A stretch of DNA of 64,000 nucleotides, taken from Theristus sp. LFF4_11 (lineage: Eukaryota > Nematoda > Chromadorea > Monhysterida > Xyalidae). The notes under the pieces are model-generated. The model saw nothing but the letters and a program-made list of their open reading frames with translations. It had not been told where the DNA came from and did not search any database. This document shows, piece by piece, positions 46,551-59,700 of this stretch. The stretch spans positions 1-64,000 of the forward strand of contig JASANC010001169.1 in assembly GCA_030248135.1 (NCBI GenBank). Reading direction: 5' to 3'. The translations under genes were made by a program, and so were the position numbers. The first letter of the stretch is position 1; the number at the start of each line of letters is the position of its first letter.

Positions 46551-46796
46551 CCCGAGAGTGAGACCACCACATGGGTGGTGAGGAGGAGGTCGTCACACCA
46601 TGCCCTAAAACCTGACACTGTACGTGCTCCATTTACTCAATACCCCCTCGAAATTTGCTTGTCACCAAGCCCACGCCACTTCCCGCCGCCCCCACTAATG
46701 ATATTTGCCAACTTTGAACGTAACATTGAACTTTGTGTGAACCAGTGAACCAGAATTTATCAACAGTAACTTTTGGAACTGTTCACTTTTCAAACA

Positions 46797-47039
46797 CTAT
46801 TCACTTTTAAAGAACTGACCACCGGCATTGAGGGCAGGCACCACCCCTGTGCTATACACCGAATAAAACACCTGCAGTCTAGGAATGCTGCGCTCCAAGC
46901 AATCCTTGCAGTTCTCATTCTCAATAATCTCAATGATTCTTTTGCAGGCAGCACCAGCGTCGGTGTATTCGTCAAAATGCTGATTTTCCATCTTTACAAT
47001 CGCTGAAATTTGCGCATTCAGATGATGGAACTGAAGCAT
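46797..47039 (-). CDS. Weak small open frame upstream of the FERM gene
   Basis: An 80-residue open frame on the minus strand (from MLQFHHLNAQISAIV) contains IIEIIENENCKDCLERSIP and ends in FFKSE. The composition looks protein-like and it diverges from the next gene only about 50 bp away. No family is recognised and there is no supporting exon, so it may be chance. Confidence 0.2.
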   Translation of the reverse strand: MLQFHHLNAQISAIVKMENQHFDEYTDAGAACKRIIEIIENENCKDCLERSIPRLQVFYSVYSTGVVPALNAGGQFFKSE

Positions 47040-47086
47040 TCGTGCAGACGCTGTCAAATGTGAACTGACTACAAAGTCGCAAGAGA

Positions 47087-50000
47087 ATGGCGAAATTTCT
47101 CCGTTCGATCAGCCAACGCTTGACGCGGCGAACGAAACGATCGCTGACGGAAAGGGAGGCAAATCGATCCGCACCAGAGCAACAGATCATCTCGCTCGGC
47201 GGCGTCGACGCAAAGCAAGCACACCACTGCAAGGTGCTGCTGCTGGATGGCACTGACTTGACGATTTCTATATCGGTTGGTTTGTTCACTGTTTTCTTTC
47301 AGCGGCTTTGGTTTACATCACATCAGCCTTACTTTCACCAGTTGCGTGTTTTTTTGTGAACGAAGAACGAACAAAAAAAAGTTTGGCGATGTTTTGGAAG
47401 TATGCCAGAAAAGCGCAAAAAAAGTTCTTGTGTCATTGTCACGGGGCTCCATCTCCATAAGCATCGATCTCGGAGCGTATAATCGCCTAGGCCACAAGGG
47501 AGTCTTTGTGAGTGAAATCTCGCACCTCCCACCTCTCGAGTTTCTTGTTTTGTTTTGTTTTCCAGAGAAACGCCCTAGGACAAGAGCTGTTTGACCAGGT
47601 GTTCTATACGTTGGATCTGGACGAACGAGACTACTTCGGTTTGCAGTTCATGGATCACTATCATGTTCAAGTGAGTGGTTCGTTTATTGGAACATGTTGT
47701 AGTGTGCTCGAGCCTCGAGCCGCTCATCCATCAAGTTCCCGTCACACACAACTAGTTTTCCGTTCATGTTATATCCAAATGTCAGATGCATCTTTCAACT
47801 GAATTATTTTTTGGCAGCTTATTGGTCGGTTGTCACGTTTTTTGAGTTCTTGTTTGACCAAAAACACTGTGATGGTTTGTTTAGTCGTCATCGTGCAGCA
47901 GCAGCCAATCAGCATAAACATCACGTGCTCTGTTGAATATTGTTTCCCTGTGCAGTCTGCAGTGTTGAGTGGTGTGTGCAAGCAGATTGATGTTCAAAAA
48001 GAATGAATGCCTGAAAGTAATAACAGCTTCTGACAGTGGTGTGTACAGCTGCAGCTTTTGTCAGTGCTTTCCATTTATTACCGAGCTATTTTTATGTGAT
48101 ATCTGTTGGTGCTTATTGGATATTTTGAAGCAGTATTTTTTTGTATAGTCATGAATCACGTTTGTCATAACAGAACCATCACTTTCATAAAAATAGGGAT
48201 CGTATCCTATCGAATTACGTTTTAATAGTGACTGTCACATTGTGGGTTCCCACAATATTAACTTTTTTCATTTTTTTATCCATTTCAGCATTGGTTGGAT
48301 CCATTGAAGAAGATACGAAAACAAGTGTTCAGTAAGTTGGCCATTAGTGAAGATTGATTTTGATAAATGATAAAAGTCAGGTTGAAGAAAATATTGATAA
48401 ATGCAATTTTATGCTCCAATCAATTTTCGTTTTTCTGCAGTCGGTCCGCCATACACATTTCGCTTGAGAGTGAAGTTTTACACGAGTGAACCGGCGAATT
48501 TACGCGAGGAATTCACCAGGTAAACGCTTGTCACTGTTCGTTATTGTCAGAAATATTGATTGCTGACCGAAAGTTGACGCAAAATCTTGCAGATATTTAT
48601 TTTTCCTGCAACTGAAGCAAGACGTCGCCAGTGGCCGGCTGCCTTGCTCGCATGAAGTGGCCGTGGAACTGGGCGCCCTGGCGTTGCAGTGTACGTTTGG
48701 GATGAATTCCGTTGTAAACGTTGCATTAAGCGCATGGAAGAACGGTGTTTGAAACAGAGCATCTGAATCGCAACTCAGAATGTGCATCGCAAAACGCATT
48801 TCAGCCGAACTGGGCGACTACAATCCGCACGAGCACACGCCGCTGTTGATTTCCGAGTTTCGATTCATCCCGAATCAACAGGAACAGTTCGAGCTGGACG
48901 TCTTGGAGAAATTCCAGACTTGCCGGTGCGGTACCAGATGAACTCTGAGAGTAACGTCGCCGAGCTTTTTGCTCACAGATTTTCATTTTGTTGCAGAGGT
49001 CAACTGCCGGCCGAAGCGGAGCTGAACTATTTGCGCAAGGCGAAATGGCTCGATTTATACGGCGTCGACATGCACACGGTGCAGGGCAGGGACGGCAACG
49101 ACTACAGTCTCGGCCTCACGCCCACCGGCATTCTCGTCTTCGAAGGACTGCAGAAGATTGGCTTGTTCTTTTGGTTCGTTCATGTTGTGTGGAATCGCCA
49201 TTTCATAATAATGCTCTTCATTTGCAGTCCATGTTGCCGTTTTTCAGGCCGAAAATCACGCGACTCGATTTCAAGAACCGAAAGCTGCATCTTGTCGTCG
49301 TCGAGGATGATGAAACGGTTGGTGTTGGGTGTTTCGGGTTGGATCATTATAGGTTTGCGGCCAGGTCGAAATGCAGAGAACCATCCTACAACTTGGTTGA
49401 TTCGGATTTATCCTTTGGGTTGAAGATTGTGGAAATTGTCCGAAAGCCAGCAATCACCATTTCACGTCCTCCTGCGTGTTCAGGGCAGTCACCAGCAGGA
49501 GCACACGTTCGTGTTCCATTTGGCGTCGCACAAGGCCTGCAAGCACCTGTGGCGATGTGCCATTGAGCACCACGCGTTCTTCCGGCTGCGCCAGGCGCCG
49601 CCACCGTCCGCCAGACGCTCCGGATTCTGGCGACTCGGCTCGCGATTCGCGCACCGGTTTGACGACTCTGTAAAACTAAAGGCCAATTCATGCACACAAA
49701 ATTTATCCGGCACGTCACGTCACGTCCATTCATGGAGCAAAAAAACAGCAATCCAGCACGCCACGGTATCTTTAGAACATGTGCTCGTTTATACAAGCAT
49801 GCATATACATTACGCGCCGTGACGTGACGTCCCGGATATAAAACGTCGTGCATGAATTGGCCTTAATTGCAATTACACAAACCGACATTCAGGTTTTTTG
49901 TGTCGCTCCATCGATAGAGAGCATGAAAAAGATTTCTTCTGATTTGTTCAGCGAAAATATTTTCACGGTGTATCTACTTTTCACTCGCTGGTCCAATCTG

Positions 50001-52547
50001 CAAGCTGTCCGGTTTTTCCCACAGAGACGCATTTCAGAGGCGCGACCGAGTTCCAAGCAGTGCAACGCCACAGTTCGTTCGCTAGACGCAGTCCACTGAC
50101 GTGCTCGTTCGAGCGGCGACCGTCGCAGCGCTACGGTGGACGCGAGAGTCATCTGCGACAGGCGAGACAACGCGAACAGTTGAAACGCGACACTGCTGAG
50201 CGAATGCAACTGCAGCAACACTCCCCGCCTCAGTCGGTTTAGAAACTTGCATAGACCCAGGAATATGTTCAGATAGAAGCGTCCTCATGCTCCTGCATGA
50301 ACTCAGTTGTCTTGCTGATTGGCTGTTTTTGAAGTATATACGCATTGTGAGTCAACCAATCCTGCGCGTTTTAGCATTCAGCTGTGTTTTAATTAAAGGC
50401 ACCTTTCATTATTTTTTCGTTCACATTTGTTTTCAGACCAGTGCCAAATACTAGTGGGCAGCATCAAGCCGCGGCAAAGCCGAGCCAATTGGTGCTGGTG
50501 GAAACGACCATTGCTGACGTGTCAAACTCGGGTGCACCGGATCACCGTGTCGACACCGCTCATATTGCGAGACCACCAAGTGTTACGCAGGTAGCGCGTG
50601 GTTCGCAAATGCTTGACACAGGATTGCAGCAATTGTTGACCGACAGCATGGAGTGGTGACTTTCAGTAACAGCAATTCTCAATCGTTTAGCCTTATCGAT
50701 ATTCATTGTTGTGTGATCAACTGTTCTCCTGTTAAACGGAAATGTTTTTGTTATTTGCGTGTTCCTATATACAACAAAATAGTGGCTTGTAATGACTGTG
50801 CCGGACTGAATGACTAAATCACTTTACGCTCGTGAATAAGTTTGTTTGTTTGTCAAAAAAGTAGGAAAGTCAAAAGAAAAACTACTCATAAACAGTCATA
50901 TTCAATGATAGCGTGCGGGTAGTTCAACTAAAAAGCTTATAGCAAACCGCACCGCCATAAGCATAACTAATCATAGTGTGTCGGTGCGCAGTGAGCGAAA
51001 CCATGAATCATGTTACTCCTGTTGTCATGCATGACTCATTTGTTTATGATTGTTCTGACTCAATTTCAGATCGCCGATGCAGAAGCACGATTGGACGCTC
51101 TGATATTGACTGGAAACGCAGAGCCAGGGAGCAGCCGGACTCAGTCACCGCAGGCGAGCACGCACAACACCAGCGCTGCCCTGTTGACCACCAACAACAG
51201 CAACAACAACAATGCTGCTAACGTGTCACGCTCGCCGCCAAATTCACTGAATCTCAACGACAGCTACGGCAACGTGCCCACACACGCGCCAGTCGCTGCT
51301 AACGGTCCGTTTCGAAATCAATTCGTTTCGATACAAAAGATTGTATTCATTTCCAGGTCACACCTGCTACGTATATTTCAAGCTTCAGGCCACCTGTCGG
51401 CCAACACCAGTGTTGATCACAACGATCATGCAAGGCATGACACTAAAATCCACACCGCCAAGACGGCTCAAGTTCAACAAGCGCAGCATGTCACCTGCAT
51501 CACGATCCCGGATGAAGTGAGTTCGAATTGAACTGGTCTCCGTTTGTTTGACTTCGTACACTCTGTCCCCGCCGTTTCTGAATCAAAAACGCGAACGTGC
51601 CAATCTCCGGTGATGTGGTGTCGGTGTGTGTGTGTGGAAGAGTGAGCGTTTCGTGGGGCAATGTCGGTGCCACAACGAGAGGGATGTTGCATTTTTTTCC
51701 AAGAATTTTCAAACCAAAGTACTTTCTATGAAGCAGGCGTCAGACGAGCGTCGTGCGTTGTTGCGCCATTCAACGGAGGAGCCGGTTGAAGTGAGCGCAA
51801 CACGCAGAGCACCACAACAGCAGCGTGTTGGCGATGTTGGTCACCACTCAACAGCAGCACCTCATTCACCGTCACCAGTGAAGCAGCACAGCAACTCGAC
51901 TGTGATGAGCGGATCAATGGCACCGCAACACGCCGCCACGGGCATACCGAAACTGCAGAGTCCCACGAACGCTGTGTATCGACAGTCGAAGCCGACGACA
52001 CTAGCGCCCGGACCGCCCGCTGCGACCATGCGCGCCGTCGTCGTCAGTTCACCGACGATTCCGTCTCCCACGGTCTGGGTTTCTTGCGATTCTGAGATGA
52101 GTGATTCTGAGCATTTGAAGAATGTTTGAATGTCTGAACGAACTTTGCAGAGTGCACCTGCCAGCGGCATACCCGTGAAGCACCACCACGCCCACCAGCC
52201 ACCTCCGGCGATTCCACAGCAGCCGACGAGAATTCCGGTCGCTCACCACGCGCAGCCATCGAGGTCTGTCAGTGGGTGTGTGCGGATGGTTCTAAACACT
52301 CGGTCTTTTCTAAACCCTCTCTGTCAGTTGCCATTGTTGGATGATATACTCAAACACTGGTCACCAATCTTCTGCAATGAACTATGCTGCAAGTTCTCTG
52401 TTTTTCTGCAGTGATACAGCGCACGAGCACACATACGACCACGTGAATGGACACGCCACTCGCCCGTCAGCGCCCTCTGGCATCCCACGTCTGACGTCAC
52501 CGACACGCGCCACTGGCAGTCACAGTCGCATCATCACACAGCTGTGA
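47087..52547 (+). CDS. EPB41L5: FERM-domain protein of the EPB41L5/EPB41L4B (Yurt) group
   Basis: Sixteen coding exons join in phase to 685 residues: 47087-47275, 47566-47670, 48289-48331, 48441-48519, 48593-48690, 48805-48925, 48997-49173, 49248-49317, 49484-49656, 50038-50232, 50437-50590, 51070-51304, 51389-51516, 51737-52072, 52151-52263, 52412-52547. These proteins link cortical actin to the Crumbs polarity complex at the membrane. The F1-F2-F3 FERM lobes are complete: [115 protein letters not shown]-adjacent basic region follows ([17 protein letters not shown]). The C-terminal half is serine/proline/histidine-rich with four S/T-x-I-P motifs (TGIPKL, SGIPVK, TRIPVA, SGIPRL). L5 and L4B cannot be separated. 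Confidence 0.94.
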
Positions 52548-53784
52548 TTAACTGATAAAAGCATGCGCAATTCGTGCATTCTGGCGTGCTGATTGGCTGT
52601 GTATCCAGTTGGTTGAACCAATCAGTGAACCTTGTCCAAAAATAGCCAATCTGCTGATCGCCTGTGACTTGTGCAGTTCGTCTGTACGCGATTCCAATAT
52701 TTGAGAGCTTCGTCATGATATTGATGTCTTTTTAGGAAAGACTGTTTTGTTGTTTACATTGTGTAATTTCTGATATTCTGCGGTTGTTCACGAATGCAAT
52801 TTTTTGAAACGAAACGATTCCGATTGAAATTTTCGTTGTGAACTGCAAAACCAGCGACAATGTCTGCTTTTGTTTTGCTCTTATTCGCCGTGCGATTTCA
52901 AGCTCGAACCACACCGTGACCAAAACAATTGAATTTGGTGGCTGATAATGGGTTGATTAATTGATAATTTAGGTCAAAGTTTTTTTGGAAAATTTCTTCA
53001 TGTTGTTTTGAATGCGAGTGTATCTTGTGTGCTTTAATATTTGTTTGAAAATTCTGTTTTTTTTTTGTTTGATTGAAGTGTGCTCGAAAACAATACGACA
53101 GTGCCTAAAATATTCGTTCACTGAGACGAAAACACGACTGGTTGTTGCGTTGTGTTGGGATACTTTACTTTTTTACATTTTTTGGTACTTTGTTCTATTT
53201 GTTACCGTGCGAGCAAGTTGGTGCACGATTTTCACATTTTTGTCATTTTCCACTCCTCCCTTCCCTGCTGTACATTCAATTCCATTTTGTGCTCTGTCCA
53301 TTTCGAACTTGTTCTTGTCAGGTTTTCACAGTTTTATTGAAGTATTCCTGTCCCAAACGGGATGGCGTTTTGTTGTGAACACTTTTGTTGGTTTCTCATT
53401 GCCAAATAACATCATCCAATTTTCCTTGTGCTCTAACTGGATTCACTGTTGGATACTCGAAATGTGTGCTCCTAATTTATGTCAGTCTGTCACAAACGAC
53501 GGAAACTTTTGTATTCGTTTTTTTGTTAAAAATGCTCGTTTTCGTTTTATGGTTTGTAAATGTGGTGAAAGTAAACCAAAAAGTGGTCAATAAAAGATTT
53601 GCTAAGTGGGAAACGAAAGTGATCGTGTCATTGCGACTGGCTTAAGGGGGCCAGAAACCAAAACTTTTGGTCATGTCTGTGGCATTTTGAATTTGAACAG
53701 CACAAAACCATTGCAATCGCACATGTAACTGATTGAGATACGTGGTCAAAAGCTCGAAAATGTGACACTGGTTCGCGGTGGATA
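52548..53784. other. Intergenic region between the FERM and TNNI3K genes
   Basis: About 52570-52675 contains a diffuse inverted repeat around ATTGGCTGTG and CCAATCAG. From 53000 the sequence is T-rich and holds a long spurious frame. The TNNI3K promoter is presumably in the 3' part. Confidence 0.45.
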
Positions 53785-56700
53785 ATGGGCAATTACAAGT
53801 CGCGCCCAACAAACTCGTGTGCAGGTAACATAATCTGCGAAACGGACATTTTCACTTGTTTCCGCTCTGGCCATGAATTTGTCAGAATTCTGCTCCTTTC
53901 CCGGTTTCAGATGAACTGAAGAAGAAGATCAGCGAGGGGTACTCGGTGCTGCGGTCGCGACTGAGCGACGATCTGAAGGCTCGTGAGTCGTGGTCGCCGT
54001 TGCACATCGCTATTTAGTGAGTGATCCGATCCGATCAACATTTTACAACGATTTTGCAAGCAAGCTTGTCTGTTCGGTCGATCAGTTTTGTCGTGTCCGT
54101 GGCATGTTGAAGAGACTTGGTGTACTTTGGGGTTGCGAAGTAGCCGCCGCCGGGTGGTCCTTCGTTCGCGGTGCTCCAAACCGGTCGCTCACGGGCAGCG
54201 TGCCGCTGGTGGCATGATGACTGGTACGCGACACCGCTCTCCCCATGACGACCGTCGATGAATTGATGGCCGAGTCTGATTACTCTGTCGCACTGTGCAC
54301 GACAAATTTCTGTTTTGTTTCCTCTGCAACCTCGTTTCGCCCGTTCAGCAGCGGCTCGGTCGACGCCGTGCGGGAGCACTACACCGACCGCGCGTGCCTG
54401 TTCGAGCAGAGCGAGCACGGCCAGCTGAACGCGGTGCACGTGGCGTGTGCGGCCGCGTCGCCGTCCACGAATGCGGCATCGCGAGCGGCGATCGTGACCG
54501 AGTGGCTGCTGCAGCAGGCTGCCTCGGACGCACGCGCGCTGTTGCACGCGCACACGCGCAACGGATTCACGCCGCTGCATGTCGCTGTGTACAAGGTGAA
54601 CGCACGCAGCCGGTCGCGTTCTTGTTTGGAGCTCGAATGTTGTTGTTGTTCATGGGCCCGGACAGACGGGAAACGTGGTGACGCCGAGGAGTCTCGGTCG
54701 GGTGTGGACGCTGTGTAGGAGCTGCGTCGTCGTCCACAGAGCTCGAATGTACTGAACGGCGGTGCTCTGGTGTAGATCACGGCCTGCTCTGGTGTAGATC
54801 AGATCTGGTGTATAACACGATAAATCACCATCAATTCAGCCGAACTCGAATGTTGCCATCAGTTTGGATCGAGCTTCAATGCTGCTTGCGATGACTCTCC
54901 ACATCAGTTGCGAAAGCACCCGACCTCACCGCCGGCGCCCCATTGCAGGGTGACGCAACGCTGTGCGACGTGCTGCTGGCGCATGGCGCCGACGCGAACG
55001 CAAGCGAGCCGGCCGGCCTGCCCGTGCTGCACGTGGCGGCGTTGCTGGGCAATGGCGAGCTCTGTGAGCGCCTGCTGAGTGCGGGCGCCCGCATCGAGCG
55101 CACCGACTTTGTGCAACTCACGCCGCTGCATGTCGCCTCGTTTTGGGGGCACGAAAAGGTGGGGCTGCAGAATTGCATTCAGAATTTCAGATTCTCCTTT
55201 TATCGCCCCATTCCAACGTTGCTTCCACACGCTGTTTGGAATGGCTCTCTATCTCAACCTAATGGAGTAGTAGCGCCAGATTGTTAAGGATCACTTTTCA
55301 TGACAACGCTTTCCAATCAGTCGAGACGAGCCTATGCGAATAACGCGCAAGCACATTTGGGACAACGACAAGCGCGATTCACTGTTTGTCCAGATCGTCC
55401 GTCTTGTGCTCTCGAAATGCGCGGACGTGAACGTTAGTGGCAGTGTCAGTGATCGCCCGCTGCATCTGGCCAGCAGCAAGGGATACCTGCCAATTGTCAA
55501 TGTGCTCCTGCAGGCCGGCGCTGACCGTACGTCGCCCGGATTGGTGGTGTTCCTTCATTCTTGGCGGGTTTTCGAGAAATTGATGTTTTTTCTTTGAACA
55601 TGACATGGTGAAACCAAGCTGTGGAATTCGGTTGTTCACCGGCGTCATTCATGCGTGAACCACGTTGTTGTTGTTCATTGCCCATGTGGGAACGAATAGT
55701 GATGCAATTTTGCCGATCGAGCGGGCTCGGTCGGGTGCGGACACTGTGTAGGAGCTGCGTCGTTGTCCGCCATGAACCACGTCCTCTTGTGGCGCGTTGT
55801 CATGTTGTGAACGTCGTGCCGTCATTATAATGTCACGTTGCCATGTTGCATGCCATGAACATGCCATCAACCATGATGTCTGTCTTCACAGCGTGCCTCG
55901 CCGACGACGAAGGCAACACGGCACTGCACTTCGCCGCGCGCAACGGCCACGCACAGTTGATCGAGCCGCTGCTCGGCGTCAACAGCGTCACCAGAAACGG
56001 CGCGTCCACATCACCATTGCTCACCAATCATCAGCATTCTTCAGCGTCTTCCTCCTCAACGAGCTCGTGTCGCTCGCAGCAACTTGCTGACGCGCAGAAC
56101 GTTTATCATGACACGGCGCTGCATGTCGCCTGCTACGCTGGTAAACTCGAGGTCGTCAGGAGACTGCTGAAGTTCACTGGAACCAGAGCACTGAACAAGG
56201 TACACGATGTTTGTTTGAACCTATCACTTTTGTTCGCAGAATACAGAGCGAAAGAAGAAAGAGCGAGATACGAATTACAAGGAAACAGTTTTTAGCCAGA
56301 AATGGGATGTTCAATTTCAACCCTAACCCGATACACTGCTCCTTACCGTGATTCAAAGTTTCACGAGCTCTGGCTTCTGTGGAAAAAAAAGTGACCGGTT
56401 TAAACGAACATACTTTATACTTTCAAACACCTGCTTTGAAAATAGATGTGCCTTTATAATCCGCTGTGTGTATTTTCTGTTTGAGCAGTCAACACTCCCA
56501 TTTGGCAAACCGCTCCTTCGGCTAAGCGTTTCTTTCCGAACTTCGATGCATGATTTTTGTTGCTCCACCACTTCCCATCCACAGGAGAACGTGTTCTCCG
56601 AGACGCCGTTGCACGCGGCCTGCACCGGCGGCAAGTCGTTGGATTTGGTGATTTACTTGCTGAAACAGCCGGGCGTCAACGTCAGTCAACAGGGCGCTGA

Positions 56701-59700
56701 CGGGCACACGCCGCTGCACTGCGCTGCGCTGCACGGACACATTCATGTTGTGCAGGTAGCTGCTGCTATGCAACACTGGTGACACTGAGTAATGCAAGAG
56801 CAGTCGTGGCTGGGCGCGGCCAAATTATTGCGCGGTGTAGTATTTCAAGACTTCAGAAATAGTAAAATCCGAAAGCTGATCGTTCTGCTAGCTACGCTAA
56901 GCGTGTCAAAAGCAAAACGTGAGAAATGTACATCCCGCCATTTAGAAAACGTGTCATGCTTTCTGCAGCATTATTCAGTCATCCTGATTGCCACACTATG
57001 CAGGTTCTCCTGCAACACGGCGCCGACCCGACCGTGGTCGCAGCGCCGCCACTGACGGGCAAAGGCGCCACTGGCACGGCCGATCTGACGCAGCGTCTGA
57101 TGCGCATCGGCCAGGACACGCTGGAGCCGTCGCCGGCGCCACTCGCACCGGTGCACTCGACGGCCGTGGTTGGTCTCGCTCGGCACTGATTGCTGCACAC
57201 TTAAGGCACGTTTATACCTGACGTGTGCAGACGTACGTCAGGTACGAACGGTAGTATGCAATAACACGGCACCTAAAGTGACGTGACGTGCCGTGCCGTG
57301 CCGTATGCGCACACGTCACGTGTAAACGGGCCTTTGCTGAGCGCTTTCCGATTTGCATTGTATCAACCAACGAGGACTGTGTGTTTGATATCGCTTGAAA
57401 GTCCGGTCGATCATTCCAAAGGACGTGCAGCGGTTTTTTACATTCTTTGCAAATTCGTTCCATCCAGGATGACACAGTGCTGCAGCAAACGCCGTTGATC
57501 TGGGCCTACGAACGTGGCCACGACCAGATCGTGCAGCTCTTGAAACAGTTCATGAACAAACTGCCGGAATCGGACGTCTGCAGCGAGTACAGCTCCGGTG
57601 GGTTAATTGAATGAGAAAAATGGACGAACAGTCTCTTCATTCAAACGTGTCGCACTGAATTGATGTCGTCTGCTCTGAAACATGCGCTTTGTGAACTGTG
57701 GCGCGGATTCGCGGTTATGCTGATCTTTCCGTGAACGGGGGTGAACGAAACTGAAACTCCGGTCCCTGTGAATGAGAAGTGGGCGGTTTCAAAACGGAAT
57801 GACGTCGTTTCGGTCGGACACACAAATAAGTCTGCAATATTTTTTTTTTCCGCACACCAACCAACCAACCAACCAACCAACCAACCGCTTCCGTGCCCAG
57901 GTGACGGCAGCTACACGCCACTGCCGAGTCCCCTGGGTCGTCTTCGTTCGATCACCAAGGAGAAAGTCGGCATCCTCCAACTGCGCGGGTCGCTGCCGAC
58001 GGCGGTGCTGCTGGCGCTGTCCGACATCGAGTTCCAGGAGGCGGTCGGCGCTGGCTCGTTCGGAAAAGTGTACCGCGGCGTCTACAGGGGCAAAACGGTC
58101 GCCATAAAACGGTCGCTGTGTTGATGTTGATGTGCAGAAGTGGATGAAGACATCAGGAGGATTAGATTTATGAGAGATTTACTGTTAGGTAGTTGCGAGA
58201 TACCCAAGTTTAGAAGGACCGATCCGCTGAACGTTCGTTTTTCTACACTTTTATACGTTTTCCTGTTGCCGATTGCAGTTACCGTGCGGTCGCGTTCGGC
58301 TCAAAGTCAGAGGTGGACATGTTCTGCCGGGAGGTGTCGATCCTCTGCAAACTCGACAGCCCCTACGTGATCAACTTCATTGGTGCCTGTCTCGATGATC
58401 CCAGTGTTCGTATTTGTTTTCTAGCTTGAAATGAGATTTCGATGTTCAATTTTGTTGTTTTCGAATTCGTTGTTTCTTTTGTTTTCTACAAATCTTGCAA
58501 ATCTGTTCGGTTTTTCAGCAGTTCGCCATCGTCACCGAGTACGTGCCTGGTGGTTCTTTGTTCAATCTGCTGCACGAACAGAAACGGTAACTTAAACTTG
58601 TTTTGGATGATCGTGTTTTCAAAACCGCTGCAAAAACTCGAAAACACCACAGTAACTAAACACAGTACCTGGTAGGTGTGGTGGGTGCAGCCTACTGTAT
58701 CAAATCAAGCGAACCAGCGCTCTTGCCGTCTGCTCTGCCTTGCACCTCGACCGTTCATGCTTCACAAATTCGTGTCCATGAATCCATCCCGTTCATACTG
58801 CAGTGCAATGGACGCACACTGCCGCGTGAACGTGGCACTGGACGTGGCACGTGGCATGCTGTACCTGCACCAGCTGTCGCAGCCGGTCATCCATCGTGAC
58901 CTGAACTCGCACAACATTCTGCTGCACGACGATTGGCGCGCCGTGGTCGCCGACTTTGGCGAGTCTCGGTTCCTGTCGGAGAGCGACGACAACATGACCA
59001 AGCAGCCGGGCGTACGTCCAATTTGAGTTTCACAGTGAAACGGCTAAATCGAAACGTCATGGTTTTAATCAGCTACTAAACACTCATAAATTTTTCGCTG
59101 TTTGCAAGGCATTATTGTTTTGGTGCGGTTCAAGTGATTCGCTCAATCATTTTGTGTCCACTTCGCTTTATCCCGATTCCGTGTCATGTCACCATATGGC
59201 GGCGAATTTCATTCGCATTCAAACTGTAAAACACAGGGTTTTTTGCATGTGCCGTTTGAATCATGCTGACTGGCGACATCAACCAATCAGTGCGCCAACT
59301 TCAAGCGCAGTCAATAAATCAGCTGATTGCGGACACGTTCGACCGTATTTCCAGTAACTTTGCGGTCGTTGCAGAATCTCCGTTGGATGGCGCCGGAGAT
59401 CTTCACGCAGTGCAAACGGTACAACACGAAAGCGGACGTGTTCAGCTACGCGCTGGTGCTCTGGGAGTTGCACGCGGCCGAGCTGCCGTTCGCGCATCTG
59501 AAACCGGCCGCTGCGGCGGCGGAGCTCGCGTACAAAAACAGCCGCCCGCCGCTGCCGTCGCCGCCGAACGCTCCATTCCCGAAGGCCGTCTGTCAGCTGC
59601 TGCAGCGCGCCTGGCACGCGACGCCCGACGTGCGTTTGTGTCGTCGAGCTTTTTTTTACGTTTCGCTGGGGGGGTTTTGTATACCAAATACCAAAAACCT

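Noticed and set aside
53012..53593. 193-codon hydrophobic open frame
   Set aside because: It lies in T-rich intergenic DNA; Phe/Leu/Cys bias follows from poly-T codons and no family is recognised.
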